DNA from: UBA2137 sp037968575
GTDB lineage: Bacteria > Pseudomonadota > Alphaproteobacteria > Micavibrionales > Micavibrionaceae
Assembly (NCBI GenBank): GCA_037968575.1
Contig: JBBKVR010000093.1
Span: 1-53,156 of the forward strand
Length of the DNA: 53,156 bases
Direction: 5' to 3'
Shown here: positions 32,618 to 41,544 of the stretch, in pieces
Position numbering within the stretch: the stretch's first letter is position 1
Layout of the letters: every line of letters starts with the position of its first letter
Notes under the pieces: model-generated
What the model saw: only the letters and a program-made list of their open reading frames with translations
What the model was told of the DNA's origin: nothing
Databases searched by the model: none
Made by a program: the position numbers and the translations under genes

Positions 32618-34036
32618 ATGGTCACAAATAATAAAATAGCTTTCTTGGGTCTTTTCTTTGGAATACTCCTTTTGACGACTTCACCTTCCTTAGCTCAAGA
32701 CAAGCGTATGGCAGGAACCAACCCTGACACATTGGGTCGTGATTCAAATATCACTTACCAACAACTGGATTTATTTGGTGAAGTTTTTGAGCGTGCCCGT
32801 GCTCAATATGTTGATGAAGTTGACGATGAGACACTGATTAAATATGCCCTAAACGGTATGCTTGAGAGTCTTGACCCTCACTCTGGATATCTTGATGAAG
32901 ACGATTTCAAAGACATGCGCGTACAAACAAGCGGTGAATTTGGTGGGCTTGGGATTGAAGTCACACTTGAGAATGGTCTTGTGAAAGTCGTTTCTCCCAT
33001 TGATGAGACGCCTGCAGCAAAAGCTGGGGTACAGGCTGGGGACTTAATTACACACCTTAATGATAAACCTGTGCTGGGTTTAACGCTTAGTGAGGCTGTT
33101 GATCAAATGCGCGGTAAAATTGGAAGCAAAATCAACTTAACGATTCGTCGTGAGGGGGTTGCAGAAGCCATAGACATTTCTATTGTTCGTGATGTTATTA
33201 AAATTAAATCTGTCCGCTCTAGGATGGAAGGTGAAGACATTGGTTATATCCGTGTAACAACGTTTTCTCAGAATACAGGAGACGGTGTTAAAAAAGCACT
33301 CGCCTCTTTGAAAAAAGAAGGTGGAACAAAATTAACTGGTTATGTTCTTGATTTAAGAAATAACCCTGGTGGCCTTTTAGATCAGGCGATAGATGTTTCG
33401 GACATCTTCTTGGATAAAGGTGAAATTGTTTCAACTCGAGGTCGCGATGATACAGATTCAAAACGTGATAATGCCAATTCAGGTGATTTAGCTGGAGGAT
33501 TACCAATTGTTGTACTCATTAATGGTGGGTCTGCTTCGGCATCTGAGATTGTTGCGGGTGCTCTACAAGATCACAGACGTGCAATTATCTTAGGTACACA
33601 GTCTTTTGGTAAAGGTTCTGTGCAAACAGTTATTCCTCTCCCGGGCAGTGGCGCTATGCGCTTAACAACTGCGCGTTACTATACACCCTCTGGTCGTTCA
33701 ATTCAGGCAAGTGGTATTACACCTGATATCGTTGTAGCTCCTGCTAAAATTGAAGAACTGACAGAGTATGGTTTGCGTGAATCAGATCTGCGTGGTGCTT
33801 TGAAGAACCCTAATGGTACTCCTGCTAATGATAATGCCGTTGAAGGTGAAGAGGCTACAAAAGAAGAAGCTGAACCAGTTGATTATCAGTTGGAGCGCGG
33901 TCTTGATCTCTTGCGTGGTCTTGCCCTTTATAATCAAGACAGCGTACCTGCGGTTACAGGTGAAATTGCTGGTGATGAAAAAATAGTTGAAGAGAAAAAG
34001 AAAGAGAATCTCAAAGATTCTAAGCCGGCCCAGTAA
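32618..34036 (+). CDS. ctpA: S41 family C-terminal processing peptidase
   Basis: A 472-residue periplasmic serine protease. It has a signal peptide (ending SPSLAQD at about residue 27), a PDZ domain (about 100-190, GGLGIEVTLENGLVKVVSP) and the S41 catalytic domain. The catalytic dyad is S307 in GGSASASEI and K332 in SFGKGSVQ, spaced by 25 residues as in Prc and CtpB. The C-terminal 70 residues are an acidic, low-complexity tail. It probably processes envelope proteins and may control the neighbouring murein hydrolase activator. An AAGGAG site precedes the ATG. Confidence 0.96.
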   Translation: MVTNNKIAFLGLFFGILLLTTSPSLAQDKRMAGTNPDTLGRDSNITYQQLDLFGEVFERARAQYVDEVDDETLIKYALNGMLESLDPHSGYLDEDDFKDMRVQTSGEFGGLGIEVTLENGLVKVVSPIDETPAAKAGVQAGDLITHLNDKPVLGLTLSEAVDQMRGKIGSKINLTIRREGVAEAIDISIVRDVIKIKSVRSRMEGEDIGYIRVTTFSQNTGDGVKKALASLKKEGGTKLTGYVLDLRNNPGGLLDQAIDVSDIFLDKGEIVSTRGRDDTDSKRDNANSGDLAGGLPIVVLINGGSASASEIVAGALQDHRRAIILGTQSFGKGSVQTVIPLPGSGAMRLTTARYYTPSGRSIQASGITPDIVVAPAKIEELTEYGLRESDLRGALKNPNGTPANDNAVEGEEATKEEAEPVDYQLERGLDLLRGLALYNQDSVPAVTGEIAGDEKIVEEKKKENLKDSKPAQ

Positions 34037-34056
34037 TATAAACTGATTGAAACGAT

Positions 34057-34941
34057 ATGGTTGCAAAGGCAGAAGGTTATGGACTGAATATAAGTTGGCT
34101 GACCGCTCTCATCAGTTTTCTAACCTGCCTTCTCTTGCTCTTCTTAATCTTGGAGTTGACCTCAAGATTAGTTTCCTATGACGCCTCTTTCCATAGCGTC
34201 ACTGTTCCCATTGAGTCTACAGCTGAAGAATTTGCGATTGAGGCGGATACATTGGAAGAGACTGTAGATGCTCCCGTTGAACAGTCTTCAGCGAGTCCTT
34301 TTGCTAAAAATAAGAAATCACCACCCGCAATCAGCCAAAAAGTTAGAGCGGTTTATGCCTTGGTTGTTCTTGACTACGGACTCTCGAGTTCACAGTCTAA
34401 ACTGATTGCCGAAAAACTGCCTGAATATACGACAGTTTCTTTGTCACCTTATGCCTTAAATAAACAGGAATCTCTCTCTCTTATCGAGCAAAAAAATATG
34501 GAGCTATGGGGTTTTGTCGAAACATCAACTTCTGGTGGTTATAACCAAACATCAGGACCTTTGAATATTTCCTCAACGCTTACAAGTGAAGTAAAGAAAG
34601 AACGTATAGAGCGTCTTTTATCTAGTTCAGATAATTTAACAGGGTTTATCTTAAACAACGATAATCTCGATATTGGGAGCGCCTTTACTACCAAAGGCTA
34701 TGGCTATTATAATCTAGGTGACCAAGCCATCCCAACACTCATCTATAACCGCTACAATCAAGTTCTAATGGATAAGACTCGTTTGAAGATTTTTTTGAAT
34801 GATGTTTTTGAACGTTCAAACGGAATTATCGCTATCGAGCCAAGCCCATCACTTGTAGATGCTTTACCTGATCTTCTTAAAAGCTTTGAACAAGCTGGAC
34901 TTCAAATTGTTCCCCTCTCCTATTTCATAGAGCAACAATGA
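34057..34941 (+). CDS. Divergent polysaccharide deacetylase (YibQ-like), probably inactive
   Basis: A 294-residue membrane-anchored protein (TM at about residues 12-32) with a periplasmic domain resembling the divergent polysaccharide deacetylase family. Recognised features are ALVVLDYGLSSSQSKLIAEK, LPEYTTVSLSPYALN and the C-terminal LLKSFEQAGLQIVPLSYFI. Characteristic metal-binding motifs are altered: the usual IDD-G is LDYG, the H-PMEP-like stretch is ETSTSG and the NHMGS-like stretch is NNDNLDIGS. It lies 20 bases after ctpA and overlaps rppH by 4 bases (ATGA), a normal position for the family. The protein may be structural rather than catalytic. Confidence 0.8.
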   Translation: MVAKAEGYGLNISWLTALISFLTCLLLLFLILELTSRLVSYDASFHSVTVPIESTAEEFAIEADTLEETVDAPVEQSSASPFAKNKKSPPAISQKVRAVYALVVLDYGLSSSQSKLIAEKLPEYTTVSLSPYALNKQESLSLIEQKNMELWGFVETSTSGGYNQTSGPLNISSTLTSEVKKERIERLLSSSDNLTGFILNNDNLDIGSAFTTKGYGYYNLGDQAIPTLIYNRYNQVLMDKTRLKIFLNDVFERSNGIIAIEPSPSLVDALPDLLKSFEQAGLQIVPLSYFIEQQ

Positions 34942-35420
34942 GTATTGATATCTCCAAGCTGCCTTACAGACTTAACGTAGGGATTTGTCTGATTAATAAA
35001 GACGGCAAGGTATTTGCGGGTGAACGTTTTGATACCTTAGGGGCCTGGCAAATGCCGCAAGGTGGTATTGATGAAGGTGAAGATTTAGAAAAAGCCGCTT
35101 TCCGTGAACTTTATGAGGAAACAGGTATTAAGAATGCGAAAATTATAGAGATAAGCACAACAAAACTTTCTTATGAATTTCCCGAAGAGTTACAAGAGAT
35201 ACTTTGGGGGGCGCGATATCGCGGACAAGTTCAAACATGGATTGCCATGCTATTTACAGGCAACGATAATGAAATTAACCTGAACGCACATGATGAACCT
35301 GAATTTAGACAGTGGAAGTGGTTTGAGTTTGATGATCTCATAAGTCACATCGTGCCTTTTAAGAGAGATACTTATAAAAAAGTCAGAGAATTATTTAGAC
35401 TACACCTTGAACAAACTTAA
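34938..35420 (+). CDS. rppH: RNA pyrophosphohydrolase RppH
   Basis: A 160-residue Nudix hydrolase that removes pyrophosphate from mRNA 5' ends to trigger decay. The Nudix box is GGIDEGEDLEKAAFRELYEE followed by TGI, with all expected glutamates. The N-terminal YRLNVGICLINKDGKVF and the middle AWQMPQGG are characteristic. Its ATG overlaps the upstream gene by 4 bases, and its stop codon shares a TTAA with the convergent tolB stop. No terminator separates the two. Confidence 0.94.
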   Translation: MSIDISKLPYRLNVGICLINKDGKVFAGERFDTLGAWQMPQGGIDEGEDLEKAAFRELYEETGIKNAKIIEISTTKLSYEFPEELQEILWGARYRGQVQTWIAMLFTGNDNEINLNAHDEPEFRQWKWFEFDDLISHIVPFKRDTYKKVRELFRLHLEQT

Positions 35421-36739
35421 TTCTCATGAATTGGTGACCATGCAGGGTCAGAACCAAATCCAGGAATTTTAAGAAGTCTTTCATTCTGTCCAGTCAAATC
35501 AATCGAATAAAGCTTAGCCGAGCGCCCACTAGCAGTTGGTGTTTCTTTAAAGTAAGCCAAATAACGCCCATTAGGTGCCCATGTAGGTCCTTCCACGTGA
35601 TAAGCTGAGGTAATCAATCTTTCACCACTTCCATCAGGGCGTATAACGCCAATATAAAATTTACCTGATTGTAGGCGCGTGAAAGCAATCAAGTCTCCGC
35701 GAGGCGACCAAACAGGGTTTGCATAGCGACCCTGACCAAATGTTATGCGTTTGGCATCACCACCGCCTGCACCCATAACGTAAAGTTGTTGTGTACCTCC
35801 GCGATCGGACTCGAATACAATTTGGCCGCCATCAGGTGAATAGCTTGGTGCAGTATCAATGCCCGGCGTTGATGTTAATTGACGGGGACTTCCACCACGA
35901 AGACTCATTTCGTATAAATCCGTGTTCCCGTTTTTTGCCAAAGACATAACAATTTTGTTTCCATCTGGTGAGAATCGTGGTGCAAATGTCATGCCAGGAA
36001 AGTCACCAAGAACGCTTTGTTGACCTGTGTTTAAGTCATAGATATATACGCGAGGCTTATTATCTTTATATGAAAGGTAAGTCACCATTTGCTCATTAGG
36101 TGAAAAGCGCGGTGTAAGCGTTAAATCACGACCGTCTGTGAGGTACTTATGGTTTGCACCATCTTGATCCATAATAGCAAGACGCTTTGTTCTTGATGCA
36201 CCAGAGCCCTGCTCCGCAATATAGACAATACGTGAATCAAAATAGCCTTCTTCACCTGTTAGGCGTTTATAAATATCATCAGCAATAATATGGGCAATAC
36301 GGCGTACATTTTGTGATGTGACGTTATAAGCCATACCGTTTAATTGCTGTTGTGAGAATACATCATATAAGCGGTACTCGACACGTTGCCCGCCACCAGT
36401 ATTTAAAACTTGTCCAGCTACCAATACTTGTGCGGAAATAGCGCGCCATTCAGGAAATCGTGGGGCTGTTTGCATTGAGCCAGCGTCCTGAATATAGCTA
36501 CTTGGCGGTAAAATACGAAACAGTCCTGAGCTCTCTAAATCTGCTCTTACGATCCCCGGAAGGAGCGTTGCCAGTTGGGCATCACCTCCCGCCCCGACAT
36601 GAAAATCAGGAATGGCGGTAGGTACAGGTTCAGATATACCACGATTAACATCAACACGTAGCTCTGCTTTAGCAGGGCTTATAATCCCAATTATCAATAG
36701 CGATAGGAATGCGAGAGCTGGAATGGTTAAAAAGCGCAT
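35417..36739 (-). CDS. tolB: Tol-Pal system periplasmic protein TolB
   Basis: A 440-residue periplasmic beta-propeller. A signal peptide (residues 1-25, ending ISPAKA) precedes the TolB N-terminal domain, and repeats of WSPxG/FSPDG-type blades (FSPDGNKIVMS, YSPDGGQIVFES, WSPRGDLIAF, WAPNGRYLAY) form the propeller. It bridges TolA and Pal during outer-membrane constriction at division. pal and cpoB usually follow tolB; here the next gene is convergent rppH. The family assignment is firm. Confidence 0.96.
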   Translation of the reverse strand: MRFLTIPALAFLSLLIIGIISPAKAELRVDVNRGISEPVPTAIPDFHVGAGGDAQLATLLPGIVRADLESSGLFRILPPSSYIQDAGSMQTAPRFPEWRAISAQVLVAGQVLNTGGGQRVEYRLYDVFSQQQLNGMAYNVTSQNVRRIAHIIADDIYKRLTGEEGYFDSRIVYIAEQGSGASRTKRLAIMDQDGANHKYLTDGRDLTLTPRFSPNEQMVTYLSYKDNKPRVYIYDLNTGQQSVLGDFPGMTFAPRFSPDGNKIVMSLAKNGNTDLYEMSLRGGSPRQLTSTPGIDTAPSYSPDGGQIVFESDRGGTQQLYVMGAGGGDAKRITFGQGRYANPVWSPRGDLIAFTRLQSGKFYIGVIRPDGSGERLITSAYHVEGPTWAPNGRYLAYFKETPTASGRSAKLYSIDLTGQNERLLKIPGFGSDPAWSPIHEN

Positions 36740-36760
36740 AGTCAGTTTTTCCTTGGGTTG

Positions 36761-37678
36761 TTAAAACATTTCTTTCGGATCAAAGACAATCACAGTTGTC
36801 TTCCATTGATCATATTTATCTTCGGGTAACTTTAAAGGGCTACATTGTGGACTCAAAACTGCGCGCCTTGCCGAATCCGCTCCAGCCCTAAAGAAACTAT
36901 CGCGTGCATATCGTCCTTGGTCAACAATTTCTACGTTCTGAACGGTTCTGTCGGGATTAACCTTTATACGTACTTCAATACGCAAATCTTCTGCTCCTTG
37001 TGCACCTGCAGGTAAGTTCCAGCATTGAGACAACTGATAACGTAATGCATCAAGCTCTGTCATTGTTACTTGCGCGCCTAGTGGTGCATCAGGTGTAGGT
37101 TGAGGCAGAGCATCTTCATCAACAACAGCATCTTCATCTGTTTCAACTTGTTCTGGAACATCGGCCAAGTTCTTAAGAATTGAATCAAAGGCCTCGGACG
37201 AATCTTCCTCTTTCTTTGGTTCTTCTTTTTTAGGTTCCTCTTTAGGCTTTTCTTCGACCTTTGGTTTGGGCTCTTCCTTGGGCTTTTCTATAGGTTTTTC
37301 GACTTCTTTGGGCTTTTCTTTCTTAGGTTCTGGTTCAGGAAGTGGTTCAGGTTCTTTCTTTGGCTCCTCTTTTTTCGGTTCTGACTTAGGCGGCTCTTTC
37401 TTTGGCTCCTCTTTTTTAGGAGGAGGTAATTCCTCTTTGGGCTCTTCTACAGGAGGGGCTTTCACAGGGGCCTTATCGGTCATTGCTGTATCTGCAATTG
37501 GGGCTAGTTCCACCATAATTGGTGGTGGAGCTTCAAATTCGCGAGTTTTGATGTGGGGCATCCCAACAATTAGAAATAGGATAACAAGCCCATGAATAAT
37601 TACAGAAATAATAACAGGCTTCTTCAGATTTGTTTCTGAAGTATCTTCGTCTGGTTTATGTGATTTATTGGCATTCAT
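36761..37678 (-). CDS. tolA: TolA-like energy transducer
   Basis: A 305-residue inner-membrane protein with one TM helix (about residues 22-42), a long Lys/Glu/Pro spacer (about 70-175) and a globular C-terminus ending VIVFDPKEMF that contains QLSQCWNLPAG and the conserved cysteine pair seen in TolA/TonB domains. It couples TolQ-TolR proton flow to TolB. The spacer is encoded by imperfect DNA repeats. It lies 21 bases upstream of tolB in the operon. Confidence 0.88.
   Translation of the reverse strand: MNANKSHKPDEDTSETNLKKPVIISVIIHGLVILFLIVGMPHIKTREFEAPPPIMVELAPIADTAMTDKAPVKAPPVEEPKEELPPPKKEEPKKEPPKSEPKKEEPKKEPEPLPEPEPKKEKPKEVEKPIEKPKEEPKPKVEEKPKEEPKKEEPKKEEDSSEAFDSILKNLADVPEQVETDEDAVVDEDALPQPTPDAPLGAQVTMTELDALRYQLSQCWNLPAGAQGAEDLRIEVRIKVNPDRTVQNVEIVDQGRYARDSFFRAGADSARRAVLSPQCSPLKLPEDKYDQWKTTVIVFDPKEMF
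37353..37417 (-). repeat. Direct 23-nt repeat in the tolA spacer
   Basis: An identical 23-base sequence occurs at 37353-37375 and 37395-37417, with a 42-base (14-codon) period, inside the Lys/Glu/Pro spacer of tolA. It encodes EEPKKE-type residues and offers a simple route for spacer length change in frame. Confidence 0.8.
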
Positions 37679-37718
37679 ATTGCTAGCCTAAAAGAAAAGA
37701 GAATAATGGAATAATGAC

Positions 37719-38162
37719 TTAGTTTTGTACGGGCAGGGAAACAAGAGCAATTTGGGTAAATCCTGCTTCTGATATCAAACCGATAACACTCATAATATCC
37801 CCATAGGCAACGCCCTTGTCACCTCTCACGAATATACGTTGTTCGGCCACATTTTCCTTCGCAGAAGTTTGGAGAACTGAAACAAGCTTTTCTCTGCCAA
37901 CTTCTGTCTCGCCTATAAATATTTTTCCCGCTTTATTGATAGAAACCTCAAGCGGCGTACTGTCTTGCGATGTAATTGGTGAGGCTTGGTTATCTGGTAA
38001 ATCGACCTGAACACCTGCGGTTAGTAAAGGTGCTGTGACCATAAAGACAATGAGAAGAACAAGCATAACGTCAACGAAGGGTGTGACGTTAATCTCTGAC
38101 ATTTGGGTAAAACCAGTACGACGGCCACCTCTTCCACCACGTTTTTGAAGATTAGCACTCAT
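37719..38162 (-). CDS. tolR: Tol-Pal system protein TolR (ExbD family)
   Basis: A 147-residue inner-membrane protein with one helix. The essential aspartate lies in NVTPFVDVMLVLLIVFMVTAPL (about residues 25-46, quoted partly), the proton-path residue of the ExbD/TolR/MotB group. A periplasmic domain with RGDKGVAYGDIMSVIG follows. It is adjacent to tolQ (stop and start juxtaposed) and precedes tolA by 40 bases. Confidence 0.95.
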   Translation of the reverse strand: MSANLQKRGGRGGRRTGFTQMSEINVTPFVDVMLVLLIVFMVTAPLLTAGVQVDLPDNQASPITSQDSTPLEVSINKAGKIFIGETEVGREKLVSVLQTSAKENVAEQRIFVRGDKGVAYGDIMSVIGLISEAGFTQIALVSLPVQN

Positions 38163-38921
38163 CTATGCTGCCTTGCGTCCTTTTGAGCCAGTATCAAGGT
38201 GTCTTGACAGAATAGCTAAGTATTCAGATGTAAAAGCATCTAATCGCTCTGCGTAGGCATTTATGGATGTCGAGAAGACGTTATAGGCTATAACGGCTGG
38301 AATAGCGGCAACCAGACCTAAGGCTGTCGCAAATAAAGCTTCGGCAATACCAGGGGCAACAACGGCCAATGATGTGTTGTTTGATCCGGCAATCGCGGTA
38401 AAACTGTTCATAATCCCCCATACTGTTCCAAACAAACCTATGAACGTTGCAGTTGAACCAACAGAGGCTAAAAAGGTCATGCCTTTTTCAAGGGTATTCA
38501 TTTCACGCGAAATATTAAGATTCATTGCACGCTCAACACGTTGCTTAATACCTGCCTGCATGGTTTCTGAGGCAGGAAGTCCAGTGGATGTTGCGCCTTG
38601 CCATTCATCCATACCAGCAATAAAGGTCTTAAGGAGAGGATCTTGCTGACTTTTCTTTACACGTTGATAGAGTTTGTCTAAGGGCTCGCCTGACCAGAAC
38701 GCTTCTTCAAATCTATCTGCCCTACGGTTTAAGTTTTTTAACGTTCTACGCTTGGAAATGATAATTGCCCAGCACCACACAGATGCCATCAAAAGCATAA
38801 CCATCACAAATTTCACAATTATATCGGCCGAAAGGAATAATCCCCACATGCTCAAATCATGAGCCATACTGCCTGCAAGCGCTGCATTTTCAATTACCGA
38901 TATAGAGGTATCAGGTGCCAT
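38163..38921 (-). CDS. tolQ: Tol-Pal system protein TolQ (MotA/TolQ/ExbB family)
   Basis: A 252-residue inner-membrane channel subunit with three helices, at about residues 30-50, 140-165 and 180-205. The family blocks FIGLFGTVWGIMNSF and AEALFATALGLVAAIPAV contain the conserved threonine and glutamate-lined pore residues. With TolR it forms the proton-driven motor acting on TolA. It follows ybgC, as in many proteobacteria, and begins the tolQRAB run. Confidence 0.96.
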   Translation of the reverse strand: MAPDTSISVIENAALAGSMAHDLSMWGLFLSADIIVKFVMVMLLMASVWCWAIIISKRRTLKNLNRRADRFEEAFWSGEPLDKLYQRVKKSQQDPLLKTFIAGMDEWQGATSTGLPASETMQAGIKQRVERAMNLNISREMNTLEKGMTFLASVGSTATFIGLFGTVWGIMNSFTAIAGSNNTSLAVVAPGIAEALFATALGLVAAIPAVIAYNVFSTSINAYAERLDAFTSEYLAILSRHLDTGSKGRKAA

Positions 38922-38967
38922 ATTTTTTTCCTTTATAAAATATCACGCGTATTTGACCATTGTCTGA

Positions 38968-39363
38968 CTACTCCTGCAAGGCTTTACGAAGATCATCAGG
39001 AATTTTATCGGGCCGTCCGCTCTTATTAATGCAAGCAATAACAACTTTCATTTCAAATATCTCTTTTTTAGTATTTTCAAGAATGTGGTGCATAATAAAT
39101 GATGTATTTTTCATTGATAATACGGATGTTTTGAGTGTCAGGAGGTCATCAAGCAGTGCGGGAGACTTATAATCTGCTTCTAAATGCTTTACAACAAATA
39201 GCATTCCATAGTCTCTAAGGATACCGCTATTTTCAAATCCGATAGAGCGTAAATACTCTGTACGCCCACGCTCACAGAAACGAATATAGCTAGCATGGTA
39301 TGCAACACCGCCAGCATCCGTATCTTCGTAATATATGCGTACAGGAAGTGAGTGTTCACGCAT
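38968..39363 (-). CDS. ybgC: YbgC-like acyl-CoA thioesterase
   Basis: A 131-residue hotdog-fold thioesterase. The active-site segment is RIYYEDTDAGGVAYHASYIRF with the catalytic aspartate; only the pieces YEDTDAGG and YHASYIRFCERGR are quoted here as the key parts. It heads the tol operon in many Gram-negatives and hydrolyses short acyl-CoA or acyl-ACP. It starts 5 bases from ruvB's stop, so the ruv and tol operons may be joined in one transcript. Confidence 0.93.
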   Translation of the reverse strand: MREHSLPVRIYYEDTDAGGVAYHASYIRFCERGRTEYLRSIGFENSGILRDYGMLFVVKHLEADYKSPALLDDLLTLKTSVLSMKNTSFIMHHILENTKKEIFEMKVVIACINKSGRPDKIPDDLRKALQE

Positions 39364-39368
39364 GGAAC

Positions 39369-40424
39369 TTATAGTCCCTCAAGTAAGTCACCATCTTGAG
39401 TTGGTGCTTTAAATTCTTTTCCTAAGTATTTGAAACCACTCTGAGAAACTGTTCTTCCTCTTGGTGTTCTCTGGATATAACCCTTTTGCAAAAGATAGGG
39501 TTCAACCACCTCTTCCAAAACATCGCGTTGTTCGGAAAGATAAGCTGCTAAGGTTTCAATCCCCACAGGACCGCCTGAATAATGTTCAACAATACAATTC
39601 AAATAACGTCTATCCATGCTATCTAAGCCCTCACCATCTACCTCAAGGCGGATAAGAGCATCATCTGCAACTTTGGACGTAATAACTTTATGCCTACCAC
39701 TTTGTGCAAAATCTCGTACACGACGTGTTAGGCGCCCTGCTATACGCGGTGTTCCACGGGAACGTTTGGCTATTTCCATTGCTCCCTTTTCATCAATAGT
39801 GATGTTCATTATCATGGCAGAACGCTTCACAATTTCGGCTAAATTATCAAAATCGTAGAACTCAAGCCTAAGAGGAATACCAAAGCGGTCACGCAAGGGA
39901 TTAGTCAACAAGCCACTCCGTGTTGTTGCCCCAACAAGAGTGAATTGAGGTAAATCAATTTGGACAGACCGAGCAGCTGGCCCCTCACCTATAATCAAAT
40001 CCAACTTTCCGTCTTCCATGGCAGGATAAAGAATTTCCTCAACAGCGGGATTGAGGCGGTGAATTTCGTCAATGAAAAGTACGTCGTTTTCTTCAAGATT
40101 AGTCAAGATAGCGGCTAAATCACCAGACTTGGCAATCACAGGTCCTGATGTTGCGCGAAAACCAACGCCCAGTTCCTTGGATATGATTTGTGCTAATGTC
40201 GTCTTACCAAGACCTGGTGGCCCAAATAAAAGAACGTGATCCATGGCTTCTTTACGATCACGCGCACCATCAATAAAGACTTTCAGGTTAGAGCGAAGCC
40301 CTTCTTGTCCAATAAACTCATTAAGCCGTTGAGGGCGCAATGTTGGCTCTTCAACAGAATCTTGCTCCTGTTTTTCTCTATCTAGTTCCGGTGAACTTGC
40401 TACTTGTTCCATAATTTCAAGCAC
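39369..40424 (-). CDS. ruvB: Holliday junction DNA helicase RuvB
   Basis: A 351-residue AAA+ motor that drives branch migration with RuvA. Walker A is LLFGPPGLGKTTLAQ, Walker B FIDEIHRL, sensor 1 VGATTRSGLLTNPL, arginine finger LRDRFGI, and a C-terminal winged helix follows (RTPRGRTVSQSGFKYLG). The start codon overlaps ruvA by 8 bases. ruvCAB in this order is standard in the class. Confidence 0.97.
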   Translation of the reverse strand: MLEIMEQVASSPELDREKQEQDSVEEPTLRPQRLNEFIGQEGLRSNLKVFIDGARDRKEAMDHVLLFGPPGLGKTTLAQIISKELGVGFRATSGPVIAKSGDLAAILTNLEENDVLFIDEIHRLNPAVEEILYPAMEDGKLDLIIGEGPAARSVQIDLPQFTLVGATTRSGLLTNPLRDRFGIPLRLEFYDFDNLAEIVKRSAMIMNITIDEKGAMEIAKRSRGTPRIAGRLTRRVRDFAQSGRHKVITSKVADDALIRLEVDGEGLDSMDRRYLNCIVEHYSGGPVGIETLAAYLSEQRDVLEEVVEPYLLQKGYIQRTPRGRTVSQSGFKYLGKEFKAPTQDGDLLEGL

Positions 40425-41034
40425 TCAATTCTTTTAAGGCAAGCTTGATAATTTGTTGTAAATCACCTGTCTCATTATCATTGGCACGTACTCGCATCAC
40501 AGCAGAAAATGCATCTGCTCGTCCATAACCTAAATTGATAAGTGCTGAAACCGCATCCTGATCAATGCCTGCATTATTATTGTCAGCACCAGTTGCCTTG
40601 CTTGTTCTCATTTGGATAACTCCTGTATCCAGTGCGCCGACTTTATCTTTCAGTTCATTGACGATGCGCGCTCCAAGCTTTGGACCCACGCCATCGGCTT
40701 GCGTCACAACGGCTTTGTCTTGTGCAGCTATCGCGATTTGAAGTTTATCTGGTGGACAGACACCAAGAATGGAAAGTGCGACCTTAGCACCGACACCTTG
40801 AACAGTTGTTAGAAGACGAAACCATTGTTGTTCTGCTTTATCAATAAAGCCATACAGGTGAAAATGGTCCTCGCGAACATGCGTATCAATCAACAATGAA
40901 CACGGCTCACCATGACCAGTTAATGCACCCAATGTTCTGGGTGAGGCAAAAACGATATAGCCAACGCCCTGCACATCAAGCAGAACGGAACCTTCTTCTA
41001 TTGTGTCAATTATGCCTGAAAGTTTACCTATCAT
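40417..41034 (-). CDS. ruvA: Holliday junction DNA helicase subunit RuvA
   Basis: A 205-residue tetrameric junction-binding protein. It begins MIGKLSGIIDTIEEGSVLL, the usual start, has the acidic pin region before VREDHFHLYGF, two helix-hairpin-helix motifs (GVGAKVALSILG, GVGPKLGARIV), and a C-terminal RuvB-contact domain ending at DLQQIIKLALKELS. It lies 4 bases from ruvC and overlaps ruvB by 8. Confidence 0.97.
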   Translation of the reverse strand: MIGKLSGIIDTIEEGSVLLDVQGVGYIVFASPRTLGALTGHGEPCSLLIDTHVREDHFHLYGFIDKAEQQWFRLLTTVQGVGAKVALSILGVCPPDKLQIAIAAQDKAVVTQADGVGPKLGARIVNELKDKVGALDTGVIQMRTSKATGADNNNAGIDQDAVSALINLGYGRADAFSAVMRVRANDNETGDLQQIIKLALKELSA

Positions 41035-41037
41035 GTC

Positions 41038-41526
41038 TCACACTACAGCGGTTTGAATCGTAGAACCATGATGGGCATGTGTGATAGCGATTGCAAGTGC
41101 ATCTGCCTCATCGGCACCTAATTTTCCAGCCTTTGGCAGGAGAACGCCAATCATCATTTGAATTTGTTTTTTATCAGCGTGCCCTGCACCCACAACTGAC
41201 TTTTTGATTTTGTTGGCTGCATATTCACCAACGGAGAGTCCCATTCTTGCCGGAACCATTAAAGCAATACCTCGTGCTTGTCCTAGTTTTAGAGCCGATA
41301 GTGGGTTTGCATTGACGAATGTTTCTTCCACACCTGCTGTTTCAGGTTGGTATCTGCGGATAACATCGGATAGCTCTCTGTCAATATGAGCAAGACGCAC
41401 AGCATCACATGCTCCCTTGGGCGTAGAGATAGTGCCCGAGGCAACGTAGGTTAATCTGCTTCCAATACTGTCAATGAGTCCCCAGCCTGTCTTTTGTAGG
41501 CCAGGATCGATTCCTAGAATACGCAT
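41038..41526 (-). CDS. ruvC: Holliday junction resolvase RuvC
   Basis: A 162-residue endonuclease resolving Holliday junctions. Active-site acidic residues lie in RILGIDPGLQKTGWG (D7), GVEETFVNAN (E67-region), and the C-terminal EADALAIAITHAH block with a conserved aspartate. The family LSALKLGQARG motif is also present. It is the first gene of ruvCAB and is preceded by yebC by 19 bases, consistent with one transcript. Confidence 0.96.
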   Translation of the reverse strand: MRILGIDPGLQKTGWGLIDSIGSRLTYVASGTISTPKGACDAVRLAHIDRELSDVIRRYQPETAGVEETFVNANPLSALKLGQARGIALMVPARMGLSVGEYAANKIKKSVVGAGHADKKQIQMMIGVLLPKAGKLGADEADALAIAITHAHHGSTIQTAVV

Positions 41527-41544
41527 GTGTTAACTATAACGCGA

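Noticed and set aside
37266..37595. Gly/Ser-rich open frame opposite tolA
   Set aside because: It is the antisense of the Lys/Glu/Pro codon repeats, which naturally yield open Gly/Ser frames.
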